A stretch of DNA of 64,000 nucleotides, taken from Kuschelorhynchus macadamiae. Taxonomy: Eukaryota; Arthropoda; Insecta; Coleoptera; Curculionidae. The notes under the pieces are model-generated. The model saw only the letters and a list, made by a program, of their open reading frames with translations. It was not told where the DNA came from and did not search any database. The translations under genes were made by a program, and so were the position numbers. Location of the stretch: contig JAUTXW010000880.1 of NCBI GenBank assembly GCA_030620095.1, positions 38,378 to 102,377 of the forward strand, read 5' to 3'. This document shows, piece after piece, positions 1-12,278 of this stretch (position 1 is its first letter; the number at the start of each line of letters is the position of its first letter).

Positions 1-1223
1 ACTCCATCAAAAGAAAACACTGTGTCTTGAAACAACTATCATAGTATATAATGGAAAAATTAAAGTTACAGACGTTTTATTCAGTAAAAACAATACCTGT
101 TAAACTAAAAGCCTTTAAGGGCAATAAACCGAACAATATTTTAGAGAACTCGCAGAAACACAACAAAAACGGTCCCTCCGCCTTAAAGCAGTTTCCAAAA
201 TTAAGACAGAGCCATCAATAACGCGTGAAATGACGCATGCAAAATATCCCGGACCACTCAATAGAGCACCTCGGCGGCAAAAATATTACACCATGTGTGA
301 AATCGATTATATCTCATAAATTATAATGCAAAGTATTCCTGTATATTTTTCACCGTACAATTTTTCACGTGAACGCGCCTTGTGCAAACGCCAAAGAACT
401 TAAATAATGTTATGAAAAATGCCCGGCTGACCTCGACCTTTTCCTGGTTGCTTCGGCGATAAGAAAACTGGACTGTATAATATCTCGGCCCGTTTTTGGC
501 GTAATTTACGGCGGCTTTTCAATATTCAGTCTTTTCGACAATAAAAACCAGGAGTCCAGACATGCAAAGTATCGTTACCGGGGCACGTTTTCGAAATAAT
601 TCAGATTGGGAACAGTCTATAAAGAAATAATTAATTCTTTACGACCCTGTTAGTTAACACATAATGGCCTCCAACAGAAATACAACTTAATAAATAACCC
701 TTATTTAGCCCAGTGAGCTTAACAGAGGGTGCTAGATTTTTGGTGTAATGTTATTAGATAAGCGATAAACTTTATAACCTAGATGGTGATGAATGAGGTT
801 CATATAGATTATATTATCTAAACACAGTAGGGCGGAAGAGAGTACAAAAAATTTGTAAATCGGCGGAAGGTAGGGATAAATTTGTAGATAACCCCATATT
901 TGAAAAATAACTTTTTTGAATATATTTATCTTACGCAAAAAAGGATCTTATCTGTGAAGAAGAAAGTGTGCATACTATCTCAAAGAGATCTGGTAAAGTA
1001 GTAAAATAAAAAAAAATCGGAAAATTTCCTTTAGCCGGAAACATTTAAGCACAGTGCACTCAATGGGTCAATGGAATAATTTTCGCTACTTTGATTTGTC
1101 TAGACCGAACGCAGGACCGTTTGCTGCACTTGACCAACAGGTATGTTTTGCCAGACTTGACTAAAACGAGGTGCATATTGTCAGTTTATTCAGTTTGCTA
1201 CGCGCTAGTAAGGGGAGTAAATG
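1..1223. other. Unassigned AT-rich DNA, no gene seen
   Basis: I see no recognisable protein, RNA gene or clear repeat here. The stretch at about 420-560 is less AT-rich than its surroundings and could be single-copy DNA. Short open frames have no family resemblance. Confidence 0.5.
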
Positions 1224-1231
1224 ACATTTAT

Positions 1232-1819
1232 TAGAGGTTCGCGAGACCGAGATCGAGACTGAATCAGTCTCGGTTTCGGTCTCGATGGTTCGAGACTGAG
1301 ACCTACTTGGTCTCGGTATCGGTCTCGAAAGTCTCGGTGGTCTCGAAAACAAAATTTTAAAAATAATAATTGTTCGCCAAGATGTTATTTAGACAAAAGT
1401 ACATGGAAGCCTTCGTTCGAAACCCAGAGTTTTTCCAATCTTAAAAATTTAAGTTAAAAAAACCCAATGTTTGAACATTTCAGTAAAGTAGAAAAAATGT
1501 AGTTATATTTATATAAAAAATTATTCCAAAAGTCTATAATTCGAAATGATGTTCCCAACAGATGGAATCAGTAAAGGAAGATATACGGATAATAGTAGGT
1601 TTATCAAAATAAATGTCACGTATCCCTTGTTCTTTGACCATCAACAGAAAGGCCACACATCACTAGAGTTACTTAAACAACCATCCACAGAACAATCATT
1701 ATTTGACATTTCGAAAGATATACAAATGGAATAAGATATACTTTTCAAGTCTCGGTCTCGGTCTCGTTTTGGGACCGAAATCGAGACCGAGAGTAGTCTC
1801 GTGGTCTCGCGAACCCCCC
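1232..1819. mobile_element. Non-autonomous hAT-type element (GAGACC-rich)
   Basis: The ends are inverted: TAGAGGTTCGCGAG at 1232 against the complement of CTCGCGAACCCCCC ending at 1819. Flanking 8-mers match 7 of 8: ACATTTAT (1224-1231) and ACCTTTAT (1820-1827). An 8-bp duplication with a YAGRGGT-like end is typical of hAT transposons. Both subterminal regions are packed with GAGACC/GGTCTC words in both orientations (about 1236-1335 and 1748-1812), which can fold back. The interior holds a short open frame (1546-1734) that I do not recognise. No transposase is visible, so this looks like an internally deleted, MITE-like derivative. Confidence 0.7.
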
Positions 1820-1827
1820 ACCTTTAT

Positions 1828-2590
1828 ATTTCATACTGCTCAATTATGTCAACCGTTTTACCGTATCTTGCCAGATATATTTAGATATCGTATTAATGAT
1901 GTAAACAATATAATCGCGACTCTTTATGCCGACATAAATTCCATCGAGGAGTGCGATAGGTGGATAAATGGATTCTCGAACATAACCTCAACAAAATTAA
2001 CATATTAATCTGTGAAGACGTAGTAAACCAACATCGACTCGTATTACCTGCAGGTAAACATAAACATTTATGGAACAATACTATGTTAGACGCCTTAGAA
2101 ATGTCGCAAACGATCGCTGTGATAAAAATCGACTTATACTGAAAGCACAAATTCATAAGACATCATGCCTTTCAAAAGAGATGATTACACAGAAAAATAA
2201 TTATTGCCTTAAAGTACCAAGTGAAAAGACTAAGGAGCTGTACGATAGATTTTGTAAGTCGGTTATTGTTCTTGTGAAAGTGGAAAATTGGGTTCTCTGC
2301 GCAAACACCAAGCTGGTGTCTATTCTTTATTTCTGGATATAAATGAACCAACTACAGATGACCATTATAATATAGCAATTTTAGCACTCGGTGATAAGGC
2401 CAACAGAAAAGAATTTTACACACCAATGGATCACATATGAAGTAGAGAAGATGTTGCAAGTGGCGATGTTAATGACAATACCTTCTCAATGCTAGTTGGC
2501 AAACTAAAAATAAAACATAAAATATTTGGTATTTCTTTAATATTAACCGATGTTTAAAAATAATAGAAAAGGTTAAAAGCAGGGCAAGTT
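1828..2590. other. Unassigned, fragmentary open frames
   Basis: Several overlapping short frames lie here on both strands (for example 2070-2342 on +). None carries a motif I recognise. This could be a decayed transposon, but I cannot assign it. Confidence 0.4.
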
Positions 2591-2622
2591 AGGACATATT
2601 TTTGAGTACCTTTGGAACGAAT

Positions 2623-2835
2623 ATGGCTCTAAGACAACGATTAGGAGCAACAATACATGTGCAGCCTACCGCAATAGCGAGAAGAAAAAGTGCTGTTTCA
2701 AGAGGTAGCAAAAGGTTGCCTTGCGGACGCCCACCTTCCAGTGAGGTACGCCTTACTATTAAACGAAAGCGAAACTTGGCTGCTAATGTTAGACACAATA
2801 TGCCAAAGGCAAAATCGCGTGGCACCGGTCATTAA
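2623..2835 (+). pseudogene. C-terminal fragment of a SWIM-type repeat protein
   Basis: The frame runs from ATG 2623 to a TAA at 2833-2835. It is strongly basic and contains the words IHVQPTAIARRKS and KRKRNLAANV followed by NMPKAKS. From memory, this resembles the basic tail after the SWIM zinc finger in multi-copy, transposon-like arthropod proteins. No SWIM or catalytic domain is present upstream, so at most a tail remains. The frame is also open upstream to about 2602. It could instead be an unrelated basic peptide, and I am only moderately confident. Confidence 0.35.
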
Positions 2836-3410
2836 ATCATATGCGTTATCACTTATTAGAGATTAAAATGTTTTATTTTATCCATAATGATGTTTAACTA
2901 CATGCACTAATATGTATATTTGTTCTAGTTTAGGGAAATAATAAGTTTTTGACATTTTATATCCATGGTTACGCAATTGTTTTATTTAAATCATGGCAAC
3001 CCAGAAGAAAATAGATAGGTAATATAAATTTCATGTGATTATAATATTTATAATAATATAGAAGGTATATTTAAATTGTGCAAAAACTGCTGAACCAAAC
3101 GTCAACATATATAGTATTATGGAAATCATAAGAAAACGATCTATTAATCTAGACAAAAATATATCAAAAATCTGCGAATTAGGTTAGGCTAGGATTGGTT
3201 AGGCTTCCTGTAAAGAAAGCACGCGGTAGCGCTCCAACCGAAATCCGAGTCTAAATGGAAACTGGTATGTTTCTGTAACAAAAACTATATTCAAAGAACA
3301 CAAAAAAACTACCTAATTACAATTATAGGTTAATATCCTAGAGTTAGACCCAAACCGCCAAAAAAAACACCTGTTAGTTTATCCTATTAACAGCTTCCAT
3401 TTATACTCCA
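2836..3410. other. Unassigned AT-rich DNA
   Basis: I see no gene or RNA. A small patch with repeated GGTTAGGCT-like words lies at about 3181-3210. Confidence 0.4.
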
Positions 3411-4215
3411 GTTAGGCTTTTCGGAACGTATGTGTGTGCTTGATTAGCTATATATCCAATACATTCCTTTTTTATATGAACTGTGAGAGTTTATTGAAAC
3501 ACTGTTAAAAATGAAATAAAATAAGTCTATTGAACTAGAACAACAAAATTCACATCCGACTTCTTGCAAGTCCAAAAACAGAGTCCTCCTCTAATATTAA
3601 TACAAATCTCAAGAAACTTAAAGTTCCACCCCCTGTGCCAAAATTCCTCGCTTTGATTGGTCCTATTCGTTGGCAAAAGGGGTTTTTTTATCTTCGTAAA
3701 CTTTCCCATGGTCAAAATAAAAACATTCATTACAGATAGTAAAATGGGAATTTGGAGAAAGCTTTACTAAGAAGGGTCGTTTCGGTATTTTCCTATCATA
3801 AACCCTAAATGCAATAAACAGTTTACTATCGGTGATGGTTCCTACTATCGAGCGTGCAACAACATATTTTAAAATCGTACAAAGAAGTGTTGTAAAAATA
3901 AATATTAACGGATAGCATACAAGAACCCTAAAACTAAATCAGACTCTAAATGCCGATGGAAATTCCCACAATTATGTACAGAAAACTAAGTAACTACAAA
4001 TTGTTACATTTCTCAATAGCAATAGATAATTAGTACATAGTAAATAAATATGTACAGTATGTTATGCAGGAACAATGAAAAGAAAAACAAATATATACAG
4101 TGTGATATGCGCAAATTTTAACTTTGCTTCAATAAACTCTCACAGTTCATATAAAAAAGGAATGTATTGGATATATAGCTAATCAAGCACACACATACGT
4201 TCCTAAAGGCTTAAC
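3411..4215. mobile_element. Non-autonomous element with 76-bp perfect TIRs
   Basis: Positions 3423-3498 are the exact reverse complement of 4128-4203 (76 of 76 by eye). Outward the match continues for about 12 bp with three mismatches, to 3411 and 4215. About 630 bp lie between the perfect arms. The interior has only a 67-residue open frame on the minus strand (3527-3730) that I do not recognise. No clear target duplication is visible, so the superfamily is unknown. The perfection of the arms suggests a recent insertion or gene conversion. Confidence 0.65.
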
Positions 4216-5100
4216 AAAAGATGAATAATTTCATTTCCTCGCTTAACGGTAAGATAACTTAAACAGGAACTTTAACCGCACTTTAATAATTCCAGCCTTA
4301 GTAAATACCGGGGTTAGTTCCCAGTTATGTTTCGCTTATGTCGCTGTCATTTTGTAATTGTGACATTTAGCAAAAATGATTTGCCCAACTGTTGAAAATG
4401 TCGTCTTAAACCTATAACTGTCAAGTTAGACTTGGCCTAAATTTAAACCACTTTAGTGAATACGGGTGAGAAAGACACTGATTTTAGAATATACCTAGGT
4501 TTTGAACATACGCAAAGAATTAAAATATCATTAAAAACAGCCAATAAATAAAGCAAACGGTACGTTAAATTTTACGCGCCACGTAAATTGTATTTTATTT
4601 ATATTGGCTTTGGATGCGCACTATACAAGCATGCAATTTGTATTTATGCTACAATTAAGCAAAATATCGCTTAATTAAAAACCGTAAAACTAATATACGA
4701 CCGGGATAAAGCTGGCTAAGTAAAAAAAAACGGCATTGAATAAAACCTCATTTAACTTTTTATTTTTGTTGTATGGAAATAATGAGGTAATGACTTGCGT
4801 GGCGCTAAATATGATGACCTTTTCCGTGTTGCCCTTATTTAATGTCAGCGCGTAGAAATTATGGCGCTCCGTGTGTGTAGGAGTGGAAAGGTTTTCCTTT
4901 TATTCAACCTTATTGACGATTTTTCTCCAGAATATTTACAATAAAAGCGTAAATATTATGATTCTCCACTGTTAAAATGGATGATGATTGTGTCATTTTA
5001 ACTTTGTATTTCGAGAGATGAGTTATTAACCATATAATAATAATAACCACAACAAGTCAAAATGTATCGCACAAAGTGTAGAGAAAATCAAATCTGCATC
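4216..5100. other. Unassigned AT-rich DNA
   Basis: No coding signal, RNA gene or clear repeat is visible. This could be single-copy intergenic or intronic DNA. Confidence 0.4.
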
Positions 5101-5160
5101 TCCTGATCACAAGCTTACAGAAATCCTTGACACTCTCAAGCAAAAATTATCCGTGTATGG

Positions 5161-5602
5161 ATGGAACAGTTCTACCAAAAAACCATAAGCAATGAGGAGG
5201 CACGAATACTAGAACCACCGACCAAACAAGAGATTACAGAATACTGGAAAAGCGTTTGGTCAGATCCGAAATTACACAATAATAACGCTTCATGGATTAA
5301 AGCGGAAGAAGACAGGCACAAGTGCTTGGAGGAACAAAAGGACAACACAAGAAGTTGCAGTAACAATCAATACATGCATAACAGGAGATGTCCTGGAATA
5401 GATAACATTCATAACTTCTGGTGCAAACAGTTTACCTCCACACATGAAGCTCTCACTCCCCAAATTAATGAAATTATTTTAAAACCTAGCATACTCCCCA
5501 GTTTTCTCACTCAAGGAATAACATACCTTAAACCCAAAAAACTCAGACAAATTAGGACCCGCCAAATTACCGACCTATTACGTGCCTTCCAACCCTATAT
5601 AA
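5161..5602 (+). pseudogene. R4/Dong-like retrotransposon, region upstream of and into RT
   Basis: The frame contains EPPTKQEITEYWKSVWSD, then CPGIDNIHNFW, then LPSFLTQGITYLKPK. These match the block just before and at the start of reverse transcriptase in site-specific (REL-endonuclease, R2/R4/Dong-like) non-LTR elements. The family word is roughly PGxDxIxNFWxK followed by FLTxGxTYxxPK. The frame is broken after the KPKK word, where the next residues appear in another frame. It then meets a foreign TAA-repeat tail at about 5600. The same protein resumes at 8775. The poly-isoleucine end of the open frame is only the inserted element's TAA tail read in frame. Clade placement is by motif memory and needs a phylogeny. 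Confidence 0.6.
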
Positions 5603-8600
5603 TAATAATAATAATAATAATAATTGAACTCTTTATTCAAAATAGTACAAAATATGTATAATACACTTTTTTATAAAGGATGAAAAGGCGAAGTTCACCT
5701 TATTGAGACAAGTCTTGATGAGGTGTTTTTACACTTAACCCAAGAGTAGTAGTAAAAAATGCATATTGCTCTACACATAGCACAATATTATAATAACTAA
5801 ACTTAACGTTCAATAATTTAATTGATACTGACTTATAATTTTTGTTTTGTAAAACAGGACTATCTGGTCGAATCTTTTTTTTTGTTATTTTTAGGTTAAT
5901 TATTAAATAAATATTTTTTTAAATTATATCGGAAGGAAGGCACGGAGCGCCATGTGAGGCCAGGAGGTAAGGCATTACAAACAGAGGCGATCTGATAAGA
6001 AAACGACCTCTCAAAAAATGAGGTTCTATGCATAGGCGGAGTCAGAGTACCCTTAAACCTAATATTTAATGTATGAACGTCTGTTCTGAATAATACTTTA
6101 CGATACAGATAGGAAGGCTTTTTATTAGTTAGTATTTTATGATATAACACTGCACAATGAAACCTAAGTCGCCTTTTCATGTTAAGCCATCGAGATTCGA
6201 AAAGTTTGTGACTCACAGGCTGACGTCTTCTTATTACATATATAAATCTAGGACAGCAATTTTGTATCCTCTGCACCCGCTGGGCCGTCGTGGCTGAGAG
6301 ACAGGGTCCGTACACAACATCGCAATAATTGAAAATCGACAGCACCAAAGAATCACATAAAATCCGTTTTAAATTTAAGTCAAGAATATGCCTTGAATTA
6401 TAAAGAAGTTTTAATCTAACAATTGCTTTTTTGATACAATTCGAAATATGTTTTTCGAACCTTAGATCACAGTCCAAAATCAGTCCCAGATTTTTAGCTT
6501 CATTTTTAAATGGTATCCGCTGGTTGTCAATGCGAATGTCCAATCTACCCGAAACCTTAGTTCTAACGCCCGGCCTTCCAAATAACATAGCTGTACACTT
6601 GTTCGGATTTAATCTCAAGCAATGATCAAGGGAAACTCTGCGAATAATATCCAGATCCGTATTCATAACTTGACAGCTATATTCTGCAACATTCGGATGA
6701 AAAGAGTAAAATATTTGCGTATCGTCAGCGTACATTTGTACATTACAGTTAGTTATGAAGGTAGGCAACATAGAAGTATACAAAATAAATAAATAATAAT
6801 AAATAATATGGGACCCAAAACTGACCCTTGCGGTACACCCTTAGTAGTGGATAGATAGTGAGAGGACTTGCCATTAAGCACAACAGCTTGTTTCCTATCT
6901 TTAAGATAATTCTTGAAAAAAAGCACAGCAGACTGACTTAGACCGCAAAATCTTAGTATTATTTCCAAAGCCGCGTGATTCAAGGTGTCAAACGCCTTGG
7001 AATAATCAAGTAAAATTAAAATTGTACATAGACCCCTATCAGCAGCCGTAAAAATGTGGTCGGTTACATTAAGTAAAGCCGTCGCGCACCCGTGTCCCTC
7101 CCTGAATCCCGATTGTGTTTCAGGAAGGATCTTAAACTTTTCAATATGTTCCACTAGTTGACGTTTAACTGCATATTCCAGTATCTTAGACAGGACTGGC
7201 AGGATACTTATCGGCCTAAGATCATTATATCTCGAGGGTTTGCTAACCTTAAGTAAAGGTATAATATGCGCTGTTTTCCAATCAGATGGAAAAAATGAGT
7301 GCTCAATACAAAAATTAACTACATGCGTTAAATATTTAAGAATAAAAGGACAGCACATAATTATAAAATTAATGTGGATATCATCTGCTCCGACAGCACA
7401 GGATTTTATAGAAAACAGGGAAATTGAAACATCTTTCTCCGAGATAAACTTAAAAGATAAAAAAGAGTCGATATTTTGTTTAGTACCGCTATACAAAGCT
7501 TCAAAGCCATGTAAATCAATATTTTGATTCGGAATAGAGAACACAAAGTGTTTATTAATTAAGTTCACATCAGAAATGTCGTCAGGAATACTAGAAATAT
7601 TTTTATTTTTTTGATATATATGAAGGTTATGTAAAGCACTCCACACATTCTTGGACCCTAACTGACTTTGCTGCCGAATATAAGCCCTTTTTTGTCTCTT
7701 TATTGCTTTGTTTTTAAAATTTTTTAGCTGAATGTATTCTTGACGATCCTGTTCGGCTTTAGTTCTTCTAAATATAGTTTTTGCTATGTTCGTTAATCAT
7801 ACTAATCTCGCAATATTATCAACAAACCAGGGATTATGTGGTTTTTTAAAAACACATGTCTGAAGAGGGGCATGTATGTCCATTAATGTTTTAATATTTT
7901 CATTAAAGAAAGCCAGTTTTTCATCAATATTATTAATATGAAAAATGTTATTCCAGGGGATGGACCTAAGATGATCGTAAAGTAGAAGCTCATCAACTCT
8001 TTTAAAATTTCTAAAAGTAATTGGTTTAGGTTGGTTTACAGAAAAATCTATAAATATTTTGACAAAAACAAGCTCATGATCAGAAAAACATACAAGTCTC
8101 GTTCCACATTCTATCAAAGGAAAATTTTCAGGGATAATAATATGATCAAGAAGTTTTGAACTTGAGGACGTTATTCGAGTTGGTTCATTAATGATTTGTT
8201 TTAACCCGGCAGTATCCAAAAGATTTAAATATTTATTTGTTAATGAATTATTAAAATCCAAAATATCTATATTAAAGTCTCCTAAACAAATTAAGTTATC
8301 ACATATAGGAATTAGGTTAAATATGGCCTCCTCAAATTTCTCAATAAAATGGGTGAAGTCCATACTGGGGGGTTTATAAACACACCCAATAATGACATAT
8401 TTATGTGGAAGTTTTATCTTTATCCAAATATCCTCAATTCCTACCGTCGAGTTCAGTACTTCATATGATAGTGCTCTCTTTATATATATCCCCACACCTC
8501 CCCCCCTCAACCCGCCAGCCCTATCCCTTCGAACAATATTATAGCCGTTTAAATTAACAACATCATTTTCAATTCGACCAGAAAGCCATGTTTCTGACAC

Positions 8601-8774
8601 ACATATTATATCATAAACGCTATTACTAAATAAATCCAGAAATTGATCAAAATGTGCCAATAGTGAACGAGCATTAATATGACAAATCAATAAATTTTTC
8701 ATATAACGCAATATGAAAAGAGCAATTAGAAATTATAAAAATGAAAAATGAAAATTTAAAAATTAAAATAATAA
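5603..8774 (-). mobile_element. CR1-like non-LTR retrotransposon, copy 1
   Basis: A minus-strand element of about 3.2 kb. It has a 5' end near 8774, an endonuclease-RT coding region, a short 3' UTR and a (TTA)n tail visible on the plus strand as TAA repeats at 5601-5624. It interrupts an R4-like RT. Host sequence ends in CCCTATATAA on the left and resumes with TATAAGATC on the right, so TATAA is the likely duplication. No ORF1 is present: only about 70 bp lie upstream of the endonuclease start. It may be 5'-truncated, or the family may be single-ORF like copy 2. Confidence 0.75.
5896..8702 (-). pseudogene. Endonuclease-reverse transcriptase of CR1-like copy 1
   Basis: The first ATG in frame is at 8702, followed by the endonuclease domain: HINARSLL, then SETWL, then RRDRAGG, then CVYKPP, then GDFNID, then FSDHELV. 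These are the conserved blocks of the AP-type endonuclease that nicks the target. One TGA at 7797-7799 interrupts an otherwise continuous frame (7646 onward is the same frame). RT blocks follow: DLRPISILPVLSKI, then QSGFREGHGC, then LDYSKAFD, then GVPQGSVLGP. A small TTATT-type expansion near 6790 shifts the frame just before YADDTQ (catalytic Asp pair) at about 6722-6740. The remaining thumb region runs to 5896. With one stop and one frameshift, the copy cannot make a full protein but is not ancient. Confidence 0.75.
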
Positions 8775-10217
8775 TATAAGATCATCACAGCCACAATTAC
8801 CAGGAGAATAGAACAACATCTAGCACACAAAAACATTCTAACGCAAGAGCAAAATGTATGCAGGAAAAACAGTGGAGGATGCAAGAAGCAGCTAATTATA
8901 GACAGCGTCATCATGGGATAAACCAGCAAAATGTATAGAAACCCTCATACTAGTTACATAGATTATAAAAAAGCCTTTAATTCGATACCCCACAATCGGC
9001 TAACCAGAGTGTTAGAATTATACAAAGTCAATAAAAACATCAGGCAATTTCTTACGCAAATCGCGAGTACGTGGAAAACTAAAATCAACCTGAGAACACA
9101 AAAAGAACACATCGAAACAGAAGAGATCTACATCAGACGAGGTATATTCAGAAAGATTCACCCAGCGCTTTGTGGTTCTGCCTCTGTCTCGATCTACTCT
9201 CAAACACACTGAATAACACAAACTTCGGATTCCAAATTAAACACCAAAAAAATAACCTACACAAAATAAACCATCTCTTGTACATGGATGACATAAAATT
9301 ATACGCAAGCACAAAGGCACAGCTAAAGGAACTTCTTAAAATCACAGAAACGTTTACCGTGGACATCAACATGTAATTTGGTATAAGTGAATGCAAGTTA
9401 CTTCATATCAACAAGGAACTGTGGAAAGACCACCCTACGACTGAAACAATCAACAATGAAACCATAGATAACATGCTCAAAAAACAAACATACAGATACC
9501 TAGGCTTCCATCAAAGCACCAAAATATCAAATCAGAGCTCAAGACGGAATTTAAAACCATACTCACAAAACTACTAAAAACAAAACACAGCTCCAGAAAT
9601 CTAACGAAAGCTATTAACACCTTCGTCATAGTTATTCTTACATATTCGTTTGGTATCATTAAATGGTCACACACAGATATAGAAAACATTCACATTCTCT
9701 TACGCTCTGAATTCACTAAATACAGGAAGTTACACCCACACGCATGTAAGGAAAGACTCACTATCGAAAGAAAAGAAGGAGGAAGGGGAATTATAGACAT
9801 ACAATCGCTAAATAAAAACTTTTTCAACAACAAACAAACTAACCTCCACAAGGCAATAGTGAAGGCAAACAAGAATTATACATCGCTCGACTTGTCTCAA
9901 ACGAGTCACGCAGCAGACGCACACAGTCAGATCCAACCACGACTAGAAAAGATGAACACCTGGTCTAAAAAAACTCTTCACGGAAGACACAAATATCACG
10001 TAAAGCAAGACCATATACATAAAAAGCTTTCATATTCACGGTTACAAAACGGACAGCTGTTCCCCTAATCAGAAGGCTTCCTGCTTGCCATCCAGGACAA
10101 AGACATAGCAACCAGAAACTACCGAAAGCACATCATCAAGGACACAACCATTGAAGACGACAGTTACAGGAGATGTCACCAGCAGAGAGAAACCATCGAT
10201 CACATAACGAGTGGATA
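8775..10217 (+). pseudogene. R4/Dong-like retrotransposon, RT core and C-terminus
   Basis: This continues the protein interrupted at 5602. The first residues (KIITATITRRIEQ) complete the LY-K-I block of the RT fingers. Next come a YIDYKKAFNSIP block (RT motif A aspartate), a frameshifted block near 9190, and LYMDDIKLYAS at about 9280-9305 (catalytic YMDD-type motif). Several stops follow. The C-terminal end shows a CHQQRETIDHIT-like block, the conserved region near the CCHC/endonuclease part of such proteins. It is cut by a mariner-type element at 10218. Continuation beyond 12922 is not recognisable. Confidence 0.65.
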
Positions 10218-10705
10218 TACAGGGTGTCCCGAATTGCAGTGTCCAAACTTTAACAGCGCATTCTGTATTCAAAATAAGCCCTAATTTTCTACATAAACAT
10301 ATACCGGCAAATGCTTCGTTTTCGAAATACAGGGTGTTAAAGTTTTAAGAAAAAAATTGTTTTTTACTCACAACTTTTTTATTACTTGAGATATTGTTAT
10401 TTAATTTGGTAAACAGCCTTGGAGTAACAAAAGGCATTTTTTGATTTGAAATATTTTTTAATTTTTCATCAGTGGCGTCCGTACGGGATTTTTTATTGAA
10501 TATTCTTGAAGAAAAAAAGGTACTCTACTGCTTTTTCTGAAAACAAAAATCATTCCTAAAATCCCCTCTCAGTTTGGAGCAAATTTGATCTCTTGTCTTT
10601 TTTTCGTGCGGTGTAAGGATTTCGAGTAAAAAACTAAAAACCATTTTTATGTATGGCATAGTTAAAATTTCCATTATTGTTAATTTCGGTAGCAAAACCT
10701 TTAAG

Positions 10706-10972
10706 GTGGGATTGTAACAGCAAGTTTTTAAAATTATTTGGTTTCCGATATTTATTTCATGCATTCCGGGTGAGTTCATAATTTCTGAACAACGTATGTA
10801 GGGTTTCTAAAACAAAAGCTTGTCTGACAACTAAGGAGAGATGACGTCATCGACCCGTTGTAATAGAGATTTGCATTATGTTTGGGTTATCAGGGTGACA
10901 TCGCAGAAGTTAGCAGGCAACCTATTAAAATCTAATGTTCTTGGTACTTACCATCATTCCTTCATTGTCGAC
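10706..10972. repeat. Insertion within the left TIR of mariner-type element 1
   Basis: The left inverted repeat follows its right partner up to the AAAACCTTTAA word near 10705. It resumes at TATGCCATGATTGC near 10978. The intervening ~270 bp has no counterpart in the right arm, so it is an insertion on the left or a deletion on the right. I recognise no protein or clear terminal repeats in it. Confidence 0.5.
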
Positions 10973-11206
10973 TCTTGGTATGCCATGATTGCATTTTTGA
11001 GATAATTGAACAATTGCTAGGTTCGTCTTTAAAGTATGACAGATGAGTTAATAATTCTAAAATCGTCGATTCATTTTGTAAAACGGTAATTAGAATTAAT
11101 TCAATTTTGAAGATGATACTTCATTTTACAGAAACTACTCTTTATTAACTAAGTTCGTAATTAATTTTACAAAAACTAAAATGCATAACTTTTATTAACT
11201 TAGAAT

Positions 11207-12278
11207 TCACAATAATTGCTCAAAATGAGCTCCTCTAACTTCGACACATTTTCGGCATCTGCTCTTAACTGTGTCAGTGGCATGGCGTATAAAATTCGTA
11301 TTGGCTCGCAAAGTTTCACAGGCTTGCTCTATCCTTAGAATCAGTTCTTCTCTTGTATGGACTGGTCTGGAATAAACTAAATTTTTCAAATAACCCCACA
11401 CAAAAAAGTCAACAAGTGTGAGGTCAGGGGAACTTGGTGGCCAAGCTGTAGCTCTTAATCGTCCAATCCACTAATTATTATTTAACCACTCGCGATTTGC
11501 AAGTGCAAAATGCGTGGGAGCCCCGTCCATTTGAATCCAGAATTCGTTTCTAAGATTTAGAGGAATATTTTCTAGATATTGAAATAACTCATTTTGCAGA
11601 AAATCATTAAATAACTGTCCATCTAGGCGTGGTGGTAGAATATGGGGCCCGCAAAAAATTTCATTTATTACACCACACCAAACATTAACAGAAAATTCTT
11701 GCTGAAATGCTCTAGTTCGTACAACACGTGGATTGTCATGGCTCCAGATTCGTAAATTATGGAAATTTACTGAGCCGCTTCGGGTAAATGTGGCTTCATC
11801 AGTCCATAAATTTTTTTTTGAGAAGTTCTCGTCTTCCTCCATTTGGCGCAAAAACCAATTGCAAAAACTGACACGTTTTTCGGCATCACCAGGTTGTAAG
11901 TTTTGCAACGGCTGCATCTGAAATGGCTTCCTGTGATCTTTCCTCAAAACGCGATGAACCTTATTTTTAGAAACAAAAACTGCGTTGCGTTGTAAATTAT
12001 GGGCTGCTCTTCGTAGGCTTAATGTCCTATCGTTGTCAAACTTATTTAAAATTACGTTTCGATATTGTTCATTTCTCCTACCTTCGTTTCTCGGATTCCG
12101 ATTTCTCGAGTCCAAAATTCCTAAACATTAAATGCGTTTTAATGAAAACTTGTTTGCAAGGTAATCTTCCATTTGCAAATCTTCGTTGGTATTCCCGTAC
12201 TGCTTCATTTGCATTTCCATTACAGAAACCATAAACGAAATGAATATCAGCATACTCAAAGTTACTGAATAACACCAT
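11207..12278 (-). pseudogene. Mariner-type (IS630/Tc1) transposase, element 1
   Basis: ATG at 12278. The N-terminus (VYGFCNGNANEAVREYQRRF) is a DNA-binding helix-turn-helix of the type often annotated DUF4817. A frameshift near 12100 separates it from the catalytic part. Catalytic blocks: WTDEATF (first Asp), FSVNVWCG, IQMDGAPTH (second Asp), and PPSSPDLTLVDFFVWG (third Asp). A TAG at 11468-11470 interrupts the frame between the second and third Asp, and the frame continues unchanged after it. The end, CVEVRGAHFEQLL, is the usual family C-terminus. Two lesions make it inactive. Confidence 0.8.

Noticed and set aside
1236..1812. GAGACC repeats as a CRISPR array
   Set aside because: Words are overlapping, in both orientations and without regular spacers. 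They belong to the inverted ends of a hAT-type element.
2602..2835. Opposite-strand frame 2589-2825 as a gene
   Set aside because: The plus-strand frame has family-like basic motifs. The minus frame is its shadow.
5590..5661. Poly-isoleucine C-terminus of the R4-like frame
   Set aside because: It is the TAA-repeat tail of the inserted CR1-like element translated by chance.
9018..9396. Minus-strand frames over the R4-like RT
   Set aside because: The plus strand carries the RT blocks including the catalytic MDD. The minus frames are shadows.
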